A stretch of DNA of 64,000 nt, from contig NZ_LR134506.1 in the NCBI RefSeq assembly GCF_900638305.1, forward strand, positions 62,001-126,000, written 5' to 3'. This DNA is from Porphyromonas cangingivalis (GTDB taxonomy: Bacteria > Bacteroidota > Bacteroidia > Bacteroidales > Porphyromonadaceae). The translations under genes and the position numbers were made by a program. Below, one piece after another: positions 54,694 to 64,000 of the stretch; within the stretch, counting starts at the first letter, position 1, and each line of letters begins with the position of its first letter. The notes under the pieces are model-generated. The model was not told where the DNA came from. It did not search any database and saw only the letters and a list, made by a program, of their open reading frames with translations.

Positions 54694-57453
54694 GTGATGA
54701 AAAATATGTGTCTACTATGGGCTTTTGTTCTCGCTTCCGTTTTACGCTGTGGTGTGAGCATTGCTTCTGTGCAAAAGGAGGTGACAAAGCCCCCTCGTCT
54801 TTTCAAAGGGATTGTCTTGGATGCGGAGACGAAGGGTGCTTTACCTATGGCTGTAGTCGAGGTTGAGGAACTGGAGTTGCGTTTAAGAACCGGATCGGAC
54901 GGAAGGTTTCAGATACGTCTGCTCCAACCGGATAAGAAATATACCCTTCGGATCTCCTACTTGGGATACAAGCCTTTCGACACTGAGGTCGCCCTCGGTG
55001 GAGATAAGGAAGCGACCTTTATGCTTCACCCCTCTTCTTACGCTTTGGAGGGTATTCAGGTGCAGGGGACAAGGTCCGCCAAACAGACCGGGCATACGAA
55101 AATCAGTAAAACGGCTCTTGACTATCTTCAGCCTACGGGATTGCAGGATGCCCTCCTCCTCACGCCGGGTGGACTCGTGCGTAATCCGGGGCTCAGAGGT
55201 GTCCAACAGATCCAGATGAGAGAGACGAGGACTTCCGCGAATAGTGCTTTGGGTACCACCATTGTATTGGATGATGCCCCCATATCCAATGACTCCAACC
55301 TGCAAGGGATGGGGAATCACAATCAAGCTTTATCTGAGAAAAGCACTATGAACAGAGGGATAGATCTCCGAGAGATATCCATAGACCACATAGAGAGTAT
55401 AGAGGTGATACAAGGCATCCCCTCCGTGAGGTATGGAAATCTCACCAGTGGAGTGGTGGTACTGAACACCAAGATGGGGCGAACCCCTTGGGAGGTACGA
55501 GCCCAAGCCGATCCCTATACCAAACTCTTCTCCTTGGGCAAAGGATACAACCTGAACAAGCAACACAATCTCTATGGAGGGGTGGATTATGCACACTCCT
55601 TGGGTAATATCGTCAATCCCATAGCGGGTTACCGTCGTATAACGGCACTTTTGAAACATTCGTACTCCGGACAAGGGGAATGGAGACCCGGCACATCTCT
55701 GTCTTTGGCTTATACTGGGACTTTGGATCAGAAGAAGTTCGATCCGGAGATCATGACTTCTCGTGAGGTGTATCGCAATACTTATGACCGCTTTACACTC
55801 AATGGTCGATTCTCTCTTCGTCCTCAGATGGTTTTTTGGGAGCAGATAGAAGGTACTTTAGCTCTTTCCTACACCCACGACTTGGTACATCAAGAGAGGT
55901 ATATATCCCCTCAAAGCACACTTGTCCAGCCTATGCTGAAAGATACCGGAGAGGGAGAGGGGGCTTATCTCCCACCGACATATTTCTCTGTATTCAAGAC
56001 GGACGGCAGGCCGTTTGAACTTTTTTCGCAGGTGAGATCCACTCATCGTTTCATGCGAGAGAGATGGAGTGGTACGTTGATGCTTGGAGCCGAGCTACGT
56101 GTCGAGAAAAACTTCGGCTTGGGTACTGTTTATGATCCTCTTTTGCCTCCCAACCCCGGTAGTCCTTTATCCTCTCGCCCCATTGCGTATAAAGATATTC
56201 CGGCAAGGATCCCCCTCGCATTCTTTGCTGAGCAGACGCTTAGATTTTATCTCAAAAATGGTTGGAAAGCAGAGGCTCGTGCAGGACTGAGGGCTACTCA
56301 GGATTTAGCTCTCCGTAAAGCCGATAGCTATCTCTCGAAACGTTTCTTGGTAGAACCCAGGGCACAGCTCTCTATCACCGCTCCTGAGGTTGAGATTGCT
56401 GGCTCAAGCTTTAAGAGTAGCATCTTTGGGGGATATGGAAGTCATCTGAAGATGCCTACTTCGGGTTATCTCTATCCTGAAAGGGCTTACATCGACTTGG
56501 TAGAGGCCAACTATTACCACGACAAGCCGGAAAACAGGCTCTTATGGGTGCGTACTTATGTGGTGGATCGTCTCAATCCATCTCTCCGCCCCAATAGGGA
56601 GGATAAGTTCGAGCTCGGTGTGAATATGAATTGGAAAGGGGCCGAATTGAGTATCAATCTCTTCAGACATCTCACCACCGCAGGGTTTGAAAATCGTTCA
56701 CAGCTGCTCTATACACCATACAATAGATATACCTATGATGGTGTGGTGGGAGAGGACAAGCCTACACTTGATCTCTTCAATAAGGAGAGGATACACATCA
56801 CATCTGCTTACTCCACACCGGACAACAGTGTCAAAGTCCTTAAAAGAGGAGTCGAATATGTGTTTCGTTTTCCAAGAATAGAAAGCCTTAAAACCAATAT
56901 CACGGTACAAGGGGCATGGTATAAGACTCTTTACGGCAACAGTCTGCCTACGGCTTATAGACCTTCGACGGTATTCGATGGAAAAAGCTTTCCTTATGTA
57001 GGATTTTATCGAGGACAAAATGATACGGATACAGAAAGACTTCATACTCTTGTGCGTACAGATACGCACATCCCTTACCTCAAGATGATATTCTCTTGCA
57101 ACCTTCAGACGATTTGGTTTACAGCCCGCCAAGATATACCATACGGTGGAATACCGGAGTATTGGGTCGATGAGTATGGGAAAAGGCACCACGGAAGTAC
57201 TCTTGACAAGAATGATACGTTGCAGAAACAGCTCTTCATACCTGTGCCGGACCATCTATTCGAACGCTGGGCCGAACCTCTCTCTGTCTCTCTCAATCTG
57301 AAGATGACGAAGGAGATAGGAAAGAGATTGAAAGTCTCCTTCTACATAAATAATCTGATCACCTACGACCCGATATATGAGTCGAACCTAAAAACAACGC
57401 ACCAGGCATGGCGTACGCCGTTCTTTGGGAGCGAGATCCGTTTGCGTTTATAA
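54694..57453 (+). CDS. TonB-dependent outer-membrane receptor
   Basis: A 919-residue receptor. After a signal peptide (~1-25) comes a carboxypeptidase-regulatory-like domain (~38-110; FKGIVLDAETKGALPMAVVEVEE, GSDGRFQI, LRISYLGYKPF). The plug follows at ~120-240, with IEVIQGIPSVRYGNLTSGVVVLNTK as its signature end, and then a 22-strand-type barrel ending in a terminal aromatic strand region (GSEIRLRL). It imports a substrate using TonB energy. It is followed 43 bp later by a DUF4876 lipoprotein and then a DUF6850 barrel, not by a SusD-like gene, so it is not a typical glycan utilisation pair. Confidence 0.9.
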   Translation: MMKNMCLLWAFVLASVLRCGVSIASVQKEVTKPPRLFKGIVLDAETKGALPMAVVEVEELELRLRTGSDGRFQIRLLQPDKKYTLRISYLGYKPFDTEVALGGDKEATFMLHPSSYALEGIQVQGTRSAKQTGHTKISKTALDYLQPTGLQDALLLTPGGLVRNPGLRGVQQIQMRETRTSANSALGTTIVLDDAPISNDSNLQGMGNHNQALSEKSTMNRGIDLREISIDHIESIEVIQGIPSVRYGNLTSGVVVLNTKMGRTPWEVRAQADPYTKLFSLGKGYNLNKQHNLYGGVDYAHSLGNIVNPIAGYRRITALLKHSYSGQGEWRPGTSLSLAYTGTLDQKKFDPEIMTSREVYRNTYDRFTLNGRFSLRPQMVFWEQIEGTLALSYTHDLVHQERYISPQSTLVQPMLKDTGEGEGAYLPPTYFSVFKTDGRPFELFSQVRSTHRFMRERWSGTLMLGAELRVEKNFGLGTVYDPLLPPNPGSPLSSRPIAYKDIPARIPLAFFAEQTLRFYLKNGWKAEARAGLRATQDLALRKADSYLSKRFLVEPRAQLSITAPEVEIAGSSFKSSIFGGYGSHLKMPTSGYLYPERAYIDLVEANYYHDKPENRLLWVRTYVVDRLNPSLRPNREDKFELGVNMNWKGAELSINLFRHLTTAGFENRSQLLYTPYNRYTYDGVVGEDKPTLDLFNKERIHITSAYSTPDNSVKVLKRGVEYVFRFPRIESLKTNITVQGAWYKTLYGNSLPTAYRPSTVFDGKSFPYVGFYRGQNDTDTERLHTLVRTDTHIPYLKMIFSCNLQTIWFTARQDIPYGGIPEYWVDEYGKRHHGSTLDKNDTLQKQLFIPVPDHLFERWAEPLSVSLNLKMTKEIGKRLKVSFYINNLITYDPIYESNLKTTHQAWRTPFFGSEIRLRL

Positions 57454-57496
57454 GTAAGTTGCTAATTTTTAATCATAAACAGTAAAAGTAAAATTC

Positions 57497-58945
57497 ATGA
57501 AGCAGATTAAATTTCTTTTGGTTGCGATGCTAATGGCATTGGCAACTGTGGGATGTAAGAAAGACCTCGAGGAGGTGATTTACAAGAATCTTGCCGTTTC
57601 TTTCACTCTCCCTGAGGGTGTTGAAGGAAGTCTTGACAATGTAACGCTCAAGTTTGTAAACAAGAATACAAATAATGAGATCGTTCTGAACAATCTCAAA
57701 AGTAATGAGAAACATATCGTAAAGCTACAGTTGGGCAACTATGACATCAGTGCAGAGGGAAGCAAGGATGAAAAGCATAAATACAGTGCAACCCTCAAAG
57801 ACTTCGCTGTCACAGAAGGGCTGGTGCTACTTTCCCTTGATCTCAAAAGAGAGATTCCAGGAAATACAGCTGTGGTAAACTTCTCTTTCAAAATGCCTGA
57901 GGGGGATAAAAATGTCTTGGACAATATCTCACTCAAGCTCCTCAACAAGGATACGGGTAAGGAGATCCAAGTGACAGGGATCAATAGTGACAAATCAACC
58001 GAAGAGCTGATCCCTTACGGTGTGTATGACATTACAGCTGAGGGTAGCCTCAAGACAACATACACATACACCGCTTTACTTTCGGATGTGGCTGTTACTT
58101 CCGAGACTAAGAATATCGTAATGGATATGTTGCTCAGTCATATGGGGAGTACGTTTGTGATACGTGAGATATTTTACAGTGGTGCTACAAACAACAAGAC
58201 AAAGAAGAGTTACAACTTTGCACACTATCTTGTCCTTCACAACAATTCGGATGAGACACTATATGCAGATAAGTTGGTATTTGTAGGAACTGCCTCAAAT
58301 ACCGCAATTCCGAGTGATAAGTATCGTGAATATCTGCCTAATGAAGTTGTCGCGGACTTTGCATTCATGATACCGGGAGATGGTACGAAATATCCCGTGG
58401 AGCCGGGTAAGCAGATTGTGATCTGTATGGAGGCTAAGAACCACAATGAGATTGCGAGCAATGCTCCCGACTTGTCGAAGAAAGCAGACTTCGAGTGGTA
58501 TGAGCCTAATGATAAGTACCAGTTGACAGATAATCCTGATGTCCCTAATATGGAGATTATTTTCAAGACGAGCGCATCTATTACTTCTTTACATGTGTCG
58601 GGACTTACTTCCTACTTCATCTTTAAGTTGAACATGAGCAAGGAAGAGTTGTTTGAGAAGCATGCGAAGATGTTCCCATACAATAATCCTAAATTCCCTC
58701 CCATCAAGAGGCCTGTCATACCGACCTCTTGGATATTGGACGGTGTAGAGCTTTTCAAGACTGAAAATGGTATAACAAAAGCATTGCCTTCGTCTGTGGA
58801 TAAGACTCACACTTTTTGTTCGGCGACAGGTAAGGGTTTCACCATACAACGCAAGACAACCAATAAGGACAATAGAGTTGTATGTGTAGATACCAATGAT
58901 TCTAAAAATGACTTTGAGAGAGATAAACCATCTTCTCTTCTGTAA
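57497..58945 (+). CDS. DUF4876 lipoprotein
   Basis: A 482-residue lipoprotein (Cys20 in TVGC). Residues ~28-115 and ~120-210 are two similar beta-rich repeats (AVSFTLPEGVEGSLDNVTLKFVNK; VNFSFKMPEGDKNVLDNISLKLLNK), each with a repeated NYDISAEGS / VYDITAEGS block. The rest (~215-482) begins FVIREIFYSGATNNKTKK and resembles the DUF4876 region. It is probably the surface partner of the receptor encoded upstream. Substrate unknown. Confidence 0.78.
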   Translation: MKQIKFLLVAMLMALATVGCKKDLEEVIYKNLAVSFTLPEGVEGSLDNVTLKFVNKNTNNEIVLNNLKSNEKHIVKLQLGNYDISAEGSKDEKHKYSATLKDFAVTEGLVLLSLDLKREIPGNTAVVNFSFKMPEGDKNVLDNISLKLLNKDTGKEIQVTGINSDKSTEELIPYGVYDITAEGSLKTTYTYTALLSDVAVTSETKNIVMDMLLSHMGSTFVIREIFYSGATNNKTKKSYNFAHYLVLHNNSDETLYADKLVFVGTASNTAIPSDKYREYLPNEVVADFAFMIPGDGTKYPVEPGKQIVICMEAKNHNEIASNAPDLSKKADFEWYEPNDKYQLTDNPDVPNMEIIFKTSASITSLHVSGLTSYFIFKLNMSKEELFEKHAKMFPYNNPKFPPIKRPVIPTSWILDGVELFKTENGITKALPSSVDKTHTFCSATGKGFTIQRKTTNKDNRVVCVDTNDSKNDFERDKPSSLL

Positions 58946-58971
58946 GCCGAAACAATCAATTTGACTAAATT

Positions 58972-59018
58972 GCCAAGCCGTCACCTCTTCCTGAATAAAT
59001 GGAAGAGGTGGACTTGGC
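58972..59018. other. Stable stem-loop between DUF4876 and DUF6850 genes
   Basis: GCCAAG(CCGT)CACCTCTTCC pairs with GGAAGAGGTG(GA)CTTGGC around a 9-nt loop. No U-run follows on the plus strand, so it may stabilise or divide the mRNA rather than end it. It lies 14 bp before the next start. Confidence 0.55.
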
Positions 59019-59032
59019 TTAAATAAAAAAGT

Positions 59033-60622
59033 ATGGTGTTGCTGAGAGTGATTCTTCCAAGCAGAAGCATAATATTTCTGTTGCTGTGTATCTTGCCGGG
59101 ATTTTTATCAGGCTTCCATGCTTCTGCTCAGCAGAAGAGGGGAGACTCTCTCTCTTTGGCTCTTGATTGGATCTGGAGAAGTGACTCTCTGCATTATCTC
59201 GTGGGTGAGCAGTTCCGCCTGCCTTCGCTTGTTGTTTTTGCTCCTGAGGGAAAACCTTCTGATGTGGGTGTTTCTTATGCCTCAAAAAGCTTCTATCCGA
59301 GGTCTTTGTCCTCTATCCCAAAAAGAGAAGAGTCTTATCTGCTTTTTGCTCAAGGTGCAAAAGATGGCAGGCGATTTGCCTTGAGAGGAGTCGCGCAATT
59401 CAGAAAAAAACGAGAGCAAGATCTGTCACATAATCTGAGCAATCATTCAGATCGCTTCTATCCATTCATTGTTGCGGATACCGTAAGGCAGGAGACAAAG
59501 TCGGAGATCTATACTCTCTCTTTCGATGTGGGATATAGATTGAATCGTCTTTTTTCTATCGGGTTATCTGCCGGATATGAGGGGGAGCTCCGTTATAGCA
59601 GAAAAGATCCGCGAGTACAAAATCTATCTTCGATCGTTGATGCTACATCTTCTGTGAGTGTCGATCTTGATCGTTTCGGTATCCTGACGACAGGTGCTGC
59701 AATACAAAAGGAGATACAGCAGCTCAGTTATAGTGTTTTGGTACCACACTCTTCTCAGCCCATATATATAATGAGGCCTCTTGGCGAATACAACTTCAGG
59801 CATTCGGGAAAGAATGATAATGGGGCTTACCGTCACAAATACACGGCTTTGTCCGGACAAGGAGCATGGGTACTGCCTGCCCGAAATGTACTACTCGGTC
59901 TCTCTTATATCCGAACAACTTCCCTTTTGGAGACGAAGGATGCAGGTGTTTATCTCAGTGAACTTAGAGGACGAAGCATCAGTGTTGATCTTCAAGCAGA
60001 TGTTTGGCGTTGGAATAGATCTCGTCTGTCCTTACTCGGTACATACACTACTCAAACCAAAGAGGGAGAAGAGAGGATATACAAGAGAGTGCAGATCGAC
60101 GAACACAGTTCTTTGACCAAGCCGGTATTGGTCGCCTCCCAGCAGAACTATACCGAGTCTCAGTACGATGTCACTGTCGGGGGACGATGGTTGGCACATT
60201 TTTCCAACAGCATCTTTTCTCTGTCGCTGAGCTACGAGAAGCAGTACTTCAATGCGCGTCATCTTAGTGAGCCTTTGCTCTCCTCCTTTGCCAAAAATAG
60301 TATCTCTCCGAGCTTGAGCTTACGTTGGAAGAGCCCGGGCAAAACACTGTACAGCCATACGATATTCAGAAGCAGACATCTTATTTCCGGACATCACGAA
60401 CAGAAACTCAATAGAGACCAACCCACATACATAATAGAGCAAGATCGTTTGCTCCTCCGATGCGGAGCGGATGATACATACTCTCTCCTACAAGAGTTCA
60501 GGCTACCGATAGGCGTGAAGAAGCAAAATGCCGTCCTCCTGGGAGGATCAATACAGATGCTTCATTGGCGAGGGTTGGGACAGACTCTTGAGGGTGTGTG
60601 TCACATCGCATATTCATTCTGA
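59033..60622 (+). CDS. DUF6850-like outer-membrane barrel
   Basis: A 529-residue exported protein with a signal peptide ending near 33 (ASA-Q). The mature part is beta-rich with regularly spaced aromatic residues (YRLNRLFSIGLSAGYEGEL, ISVDLQADVWRWNRS, IFSLSLSYEKQYF) and ends with an aromatic strand (CHIAYSF), typical of an outer-membrane barrel. A DUF6850-like barrel following a TonB receptor and a DUF4876 lipoprotein is a recurrent Bacteroidales arrangement as I recall it. Role unknown; a co-transporter or assembly partner is possible. Confidence 0.7.
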   Translation: MVLLRVILPSRSIIFLLLCILPGFLSGFHASAQQKRGDSLSLALDWIWRSDSLHYLVGEQFRLPSLVVFAPEGKPSDVGVSYASKSFYPRSLSSIPKREESYLLFAQGAKDGRRFALRGVAQFRKKREQDLSHNLSNHSDRFYPFIVADTVRQETKSEIYTLSFDVGYRLNRLFSIGLSAGYEGELRYSRKDPRVQNLSSIVDATSSVSVDLDRFGILTTGAAIQKEIQQLSYSVLVPHSSQPIYIMRPLGEYNFRHSGKNDNGAYRHKYTALSGQGAWVLPARNVLLGLSYIRTTSLLETKDAGVYLSELRGRSISVDLQADVWRWNRSRLSLLGTYTTQTKEGEERIYKRVQIDEHSSLTKPVLVASQQNYTESQYDVTVGGRWLAHFSNSIFSLSLSYEKQYFNARHLSEPLLSSFAKNSISPSLSLRWKSPGKTLYSHTIFRSRHLISGHHEQKLNRDQPTYIIEQDRLLLRCGADDTYSLLQEFRLPIGVKKQNAVLLGGSIQMLHWRGLGQTLEGVCHIAYSF

Positions 60623-60743
60623 CAGTTTCAAGATTTTAGATCTTTTTTTGCCTTCAAGCTTACCACATTATCATTTGTCATGATAGGTGCTATTGAAATC
60701 TCGTATAAATGTCGGTCTGATTAGATTGTTTCTGAAAAAAAGT

Positions 60744-60751
60744 TATATTTG
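60744..60751 (+). promoter_or_regulatory. tnaA -7 element
   Basis: TATATTTG about 73 bp before tnaA; a TTG at 60726-60728 gives a 15-bp spacer, shorter than usual. Confidence 0.45.
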
Positions 60752-60811
60752 TAATTGGAGCAATCGTTATTGCGCTGAAAAACTAATACTACACTATTTT
60801 AATACACCTAA

Positions 60812-62209
<1,398 letters not shown>

Positions 62210-62236
62210 TGCGATTTGCATAGAAAATATGATACA

Positions 62237-62275
62237 AAAGAGACCCTTCACAATAGCGTGGAGGGTCTCTTTTTG
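62237..62275 (+). terminator. Terminator after tnaA
   Basis: Arms AAAGAGACCCTTCAC-like and GTGGAGGGTCTCTTT, followed by TTG; short U-run. Confidence 0.8.
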
Positions 62276-62321
62276 CTTAAATCGGAAGCCTATAATTCGG
62301 TGATATATTGAGAGAAAACCG

Positions 62322-62329
62322 TATCTTTG
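62322..62329 (+). promoter_or_regulatory. cysS -7 element
   Basis: TATCTTTG 23 bp before the chosen cysS start; its position rules out the in-frame start at 62308. Confidence 0.45.
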
Positions 62330-62352
62330 TGGCGCAGAATTCACAAAAAGTT

Positions 62353-63849
62353 ATGAAGGATCAGAAAAAAGAGCTCCTTAGAGCACAATTCAATATCTAT
62401 AACACTCGTAAACGTTCTAAAGAATTATTCACACCCAAACACTCTCCTCATGTGGGGATGTATGTCTGTGGACCTACCGTCTATGGGGATGCGCACTTGG
62501 GACACGCTCGTCCTGCGGTGACATTTGACTTGTTGTTCAGATACCTTCAGCATTTGGGCTACAAGGTACGCTACGTCAGGAATATCACTGATGTCGGGCA
62601 TCTTGAACATGATGCTGATGAAGGTGAGGATAAGATCGCGAAGAAGGCTCGTCTCGAACAGATCGAGCCGATGGAAGTAGTGCAGTATTACTTGACTCGT
62701 TACCATAGGGATATGGATCGTCTCAATGTCCTTCCTCCTTCTATCGAGCCTATGGCGAGCGGACACATCATCGAGCAGATCGAGCTGGTCAAGCAGATCC
62801 TCGACAAGGGCTATGCGTACGAGAGTGAGGGGTCGGTGTACTTCGATGTTGAGAGGTACAACAAGGATCATAAGTATGGTATCCTCTCGGGACGGAATGT
62901 GGATGAGATGCTTGCTACAACACGAGAACTTGATGGTCAGTCCGAGAAACGCAACTTTGCCGACTTTGCTCTTTGGAAGAATGCGAAGCCCGAACACATT
63001 ATGAGATGGCCTTCTCCTTGGGGTACCGGCTTTCCCGGTTGGCACTGTGAGTGTACGGCCATGGGATATAAGTATCTTGGTGACAGCTTCGATATACATG
63101 GTGGCGGGATGGATCTCATCTTTCCACACCATGAGTGTGAGATCGCTCAAGCTGTGGCCTCACACGGTAAGGAGATTGTGGACTACTGGATGCACAATAA
63201 CATGGTCACAGTCAATGGTCAAAAGATGGGTAAAAGTCTCGGTAACTTCATCACTCTTGAGGAGTTCTTCAACGGTACACATCCGCTTCTCGAGCAGGCT
63301 TATGCTCCGATGACGATACGTTTCTTCATGCTTCAAGCGCATTATCGTTCGACCGTGGACTTCAGTAATGAGGCATTGCAGGCTTCGGCAAAGGGTCTTG
63401 AGAGACTTTTGGATGCTTATGCTGCTCTTCAGACCCTCACAGGGGGAGAAACCAATGAGCAACTCCCAGACTATGAGACTGAGTGCTATGCCGCTCTTAA
63501 CGATGACCTCAACAGTCCGATGGTCATTGCTCAGCTCTTCGATGCCACTCGTCGTATCAATGCGGCCAAAGCCGGTGAGTATGCGCTTTCGAGCGAACAA
63601 ATAGAGACCCTCAAAGGGTTGTTTGACACATTCCTCTTTGATATTCTTGGGATGCAACAAGCCGGCACTGCCGTAAACACCGGACATGAGAAGGCTTTCG
63701 CCGGAGCCATGCAGCTTTTGCTTGAGATCAGGCAAGATGCCAAGTCGAAAAAAGATTGGGCGACATCAGATAAGATCAGAGACGAGTTGGCAAAACTTGG
63801 CTTTGAGATCAAAGACACAAAGAATGGTGCAGAGTGGAAACTCTCTTGA
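62353..63849 (+). CDS. cysS: Cysteine--tRNA ligase
   Basis: A 498-residue class I synthetase. The start [13 protein letters not shown] at 62353 follows the promoter element at 62322-62329. The zinc-binding Cys and HIGH-like block read [22 protein letters not shown] near residue 37 (HLGH). Further zinc ligands are in GWHCECTAM near 228 and [10 protein letters not shown] near 253, and the KMSKS loop is KMGKSLGNF near 287. Bacterial length. The panD gene starts 58 bp downstream and may be co-transcribed. Confidence 0.95.
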   Translation: MKDQKKELLRAQFNIYNTRKRSKELFTPKHSPHVGMYVCGPTVYGDAHLGHARPAVTFDLLFRYLQHLGYKVRYVRNITDVGHLEHDADEGEDKIAKKARLEQIEPMEVVQYYLTRYHRDMDRLNVLPPSIEPMASGHIIEQIELVKQILDKGYAYESEGSVYFDVERYNKDHKYGILSGRNVDEMLATTRELDGQSEKRNFADFALWKNAKPEHIMRWPSPWGTGFPGWHCECTAMGYKYLGDSFDIHGGGMDLIFPHHECEIAQAVASHGKEIVDYWMHNNMVTVNGQKMGKSLGNFITLEEFFNGTHPLLEQAYAPMTIRFFMLQAHYRSTVDFSNEALQASAKGLERLLDAYAALQTLTGGETNEQLPDYETECYAALNDDLNSPMVIAQLFDATRRINAAKAGEYALSSEQIETLKGLFDTFLFDILGMQQAGTAVNTGHEKAFAGAMQLLLEIRQDAKSKKDWATSDKIRDELAKLGFEIKDTKNGAEWKLS

Positions 63850-63907
63850 TTGAGAAGTACCAGCACCACAAAAAACTTTTACAGAATACCCAACTACAAA
63901 CTATAAT

Positions 63908-64000
63908 ATGCTTATTCAAGTTTTAAAATCTAAGATCCACAGGGTCCATGTCACTGATGCCAACCTCGACTACATCGGTAGCATCACAATAGATCAGGAC
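63908..64000 (+). CDS. panD: Aspartate 1-decarboxylase, N-terminal part (runs out of window)
   Basis: The first 31 residues ([19 protein letters not shown] and YIGSITID) match the start of pyruvoyl-dependent aspartate decarboxylase, which makes beta-alanine for pantothenate and CoA. The self-cleavage site Gly24-Ser25 is present. The gene continues beyond base 64000. Confidence 0.9.
   Translation, partial: MLIQVLKSKIHRVHVTDANLDYIGSITIDQD

Overview
The window looks like chromosomal DNA of a Bacteroidota bacterium close to Porphyromonas. The reasons are: promoters of the Bacteroidota type (TAnnTTTG at -7, TTG near -33); a subtilisin-like protease with a type IX secretion (T9SS) sorting domain; BACON-domain, GSCFA and DUF4876 proteins; a fused MurF-alanine racemase; a spirochaete/chlamydia-like V-type ATPase operon; and genes typical of an amino-acid-fermenting anaerobe (tryptophanase, methylmalonyl-CoA mutase, 2-amino-3-ketobutyrate CoA ligase, a cysteine desulfidase-like enzyme, a flavodiiron protein). 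The species assignment is inference from gene content.

Layout. 1-4988: end of gltX, Kdo transferase, an EamA transporter, a purine salvage pair (xanthine-type permease plus xpt) and a tRNA-Val. 5311-9283: an OmpA-like barrel protein and a lipoprotein with collagen-like Gly-X-Y runs. 9658-16204: kbl, a Cys/Lys/His-repeat exported protein, a transglutaminase-like lipoprotein, then nagB, a flavodiiron protein and lgt. 16732-20792: tyrS, uraA and a UPF0597 protein. 21222-28708: a tight plus-strand run of an epimerase, an RsmI-like methyltransferase, a Lol-type permease, a GT90 glycosyltransferase, a GSCFA protein and MurF-Alr.

28977-37276 is an A+T-richer minus-strand operon of three paralogous BACON lipoproteins, a subtilase with both a lipobox and a T9SS C-terminal domain, and a PorV/PorQ-like barrel. 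It is the best candidate here for an undescribed system. Upstream of it lie a possible degraded gene and a complete IS256-family element. That element has 8-bp target duplications and is inserted inside a 22-bp-period intergenic repeat array.

39481-47265 is the V-type ATPase operon (E, DUF2764, A, B, D, I, K). 47575-51627 is mutB/mutA, followed by eno at 51928-53208. 53808-60622 holds a small exported protein and then a TonB-dependent receptor / DUF4876 lipoprotein / DUF6850 barrel cluster. The window closes with tnaA, cysS and the start of panD.

How it fits together: tryptophanase, Kbl and the cysteine-desulfidase-like enzyme suit amino-acid fermentation. Methylmalonyl-CoA mutase suits a propionate/succinate pathway, and the V-ATPase rotor carries residues expected for Na+ coupling. 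The surface loci (OmpA/collagen-like, BACON/subtilase, TonB receptor) are the accessory, host- or nutrient-facing part. All functions come from reading motifs by eye; no database search was run.
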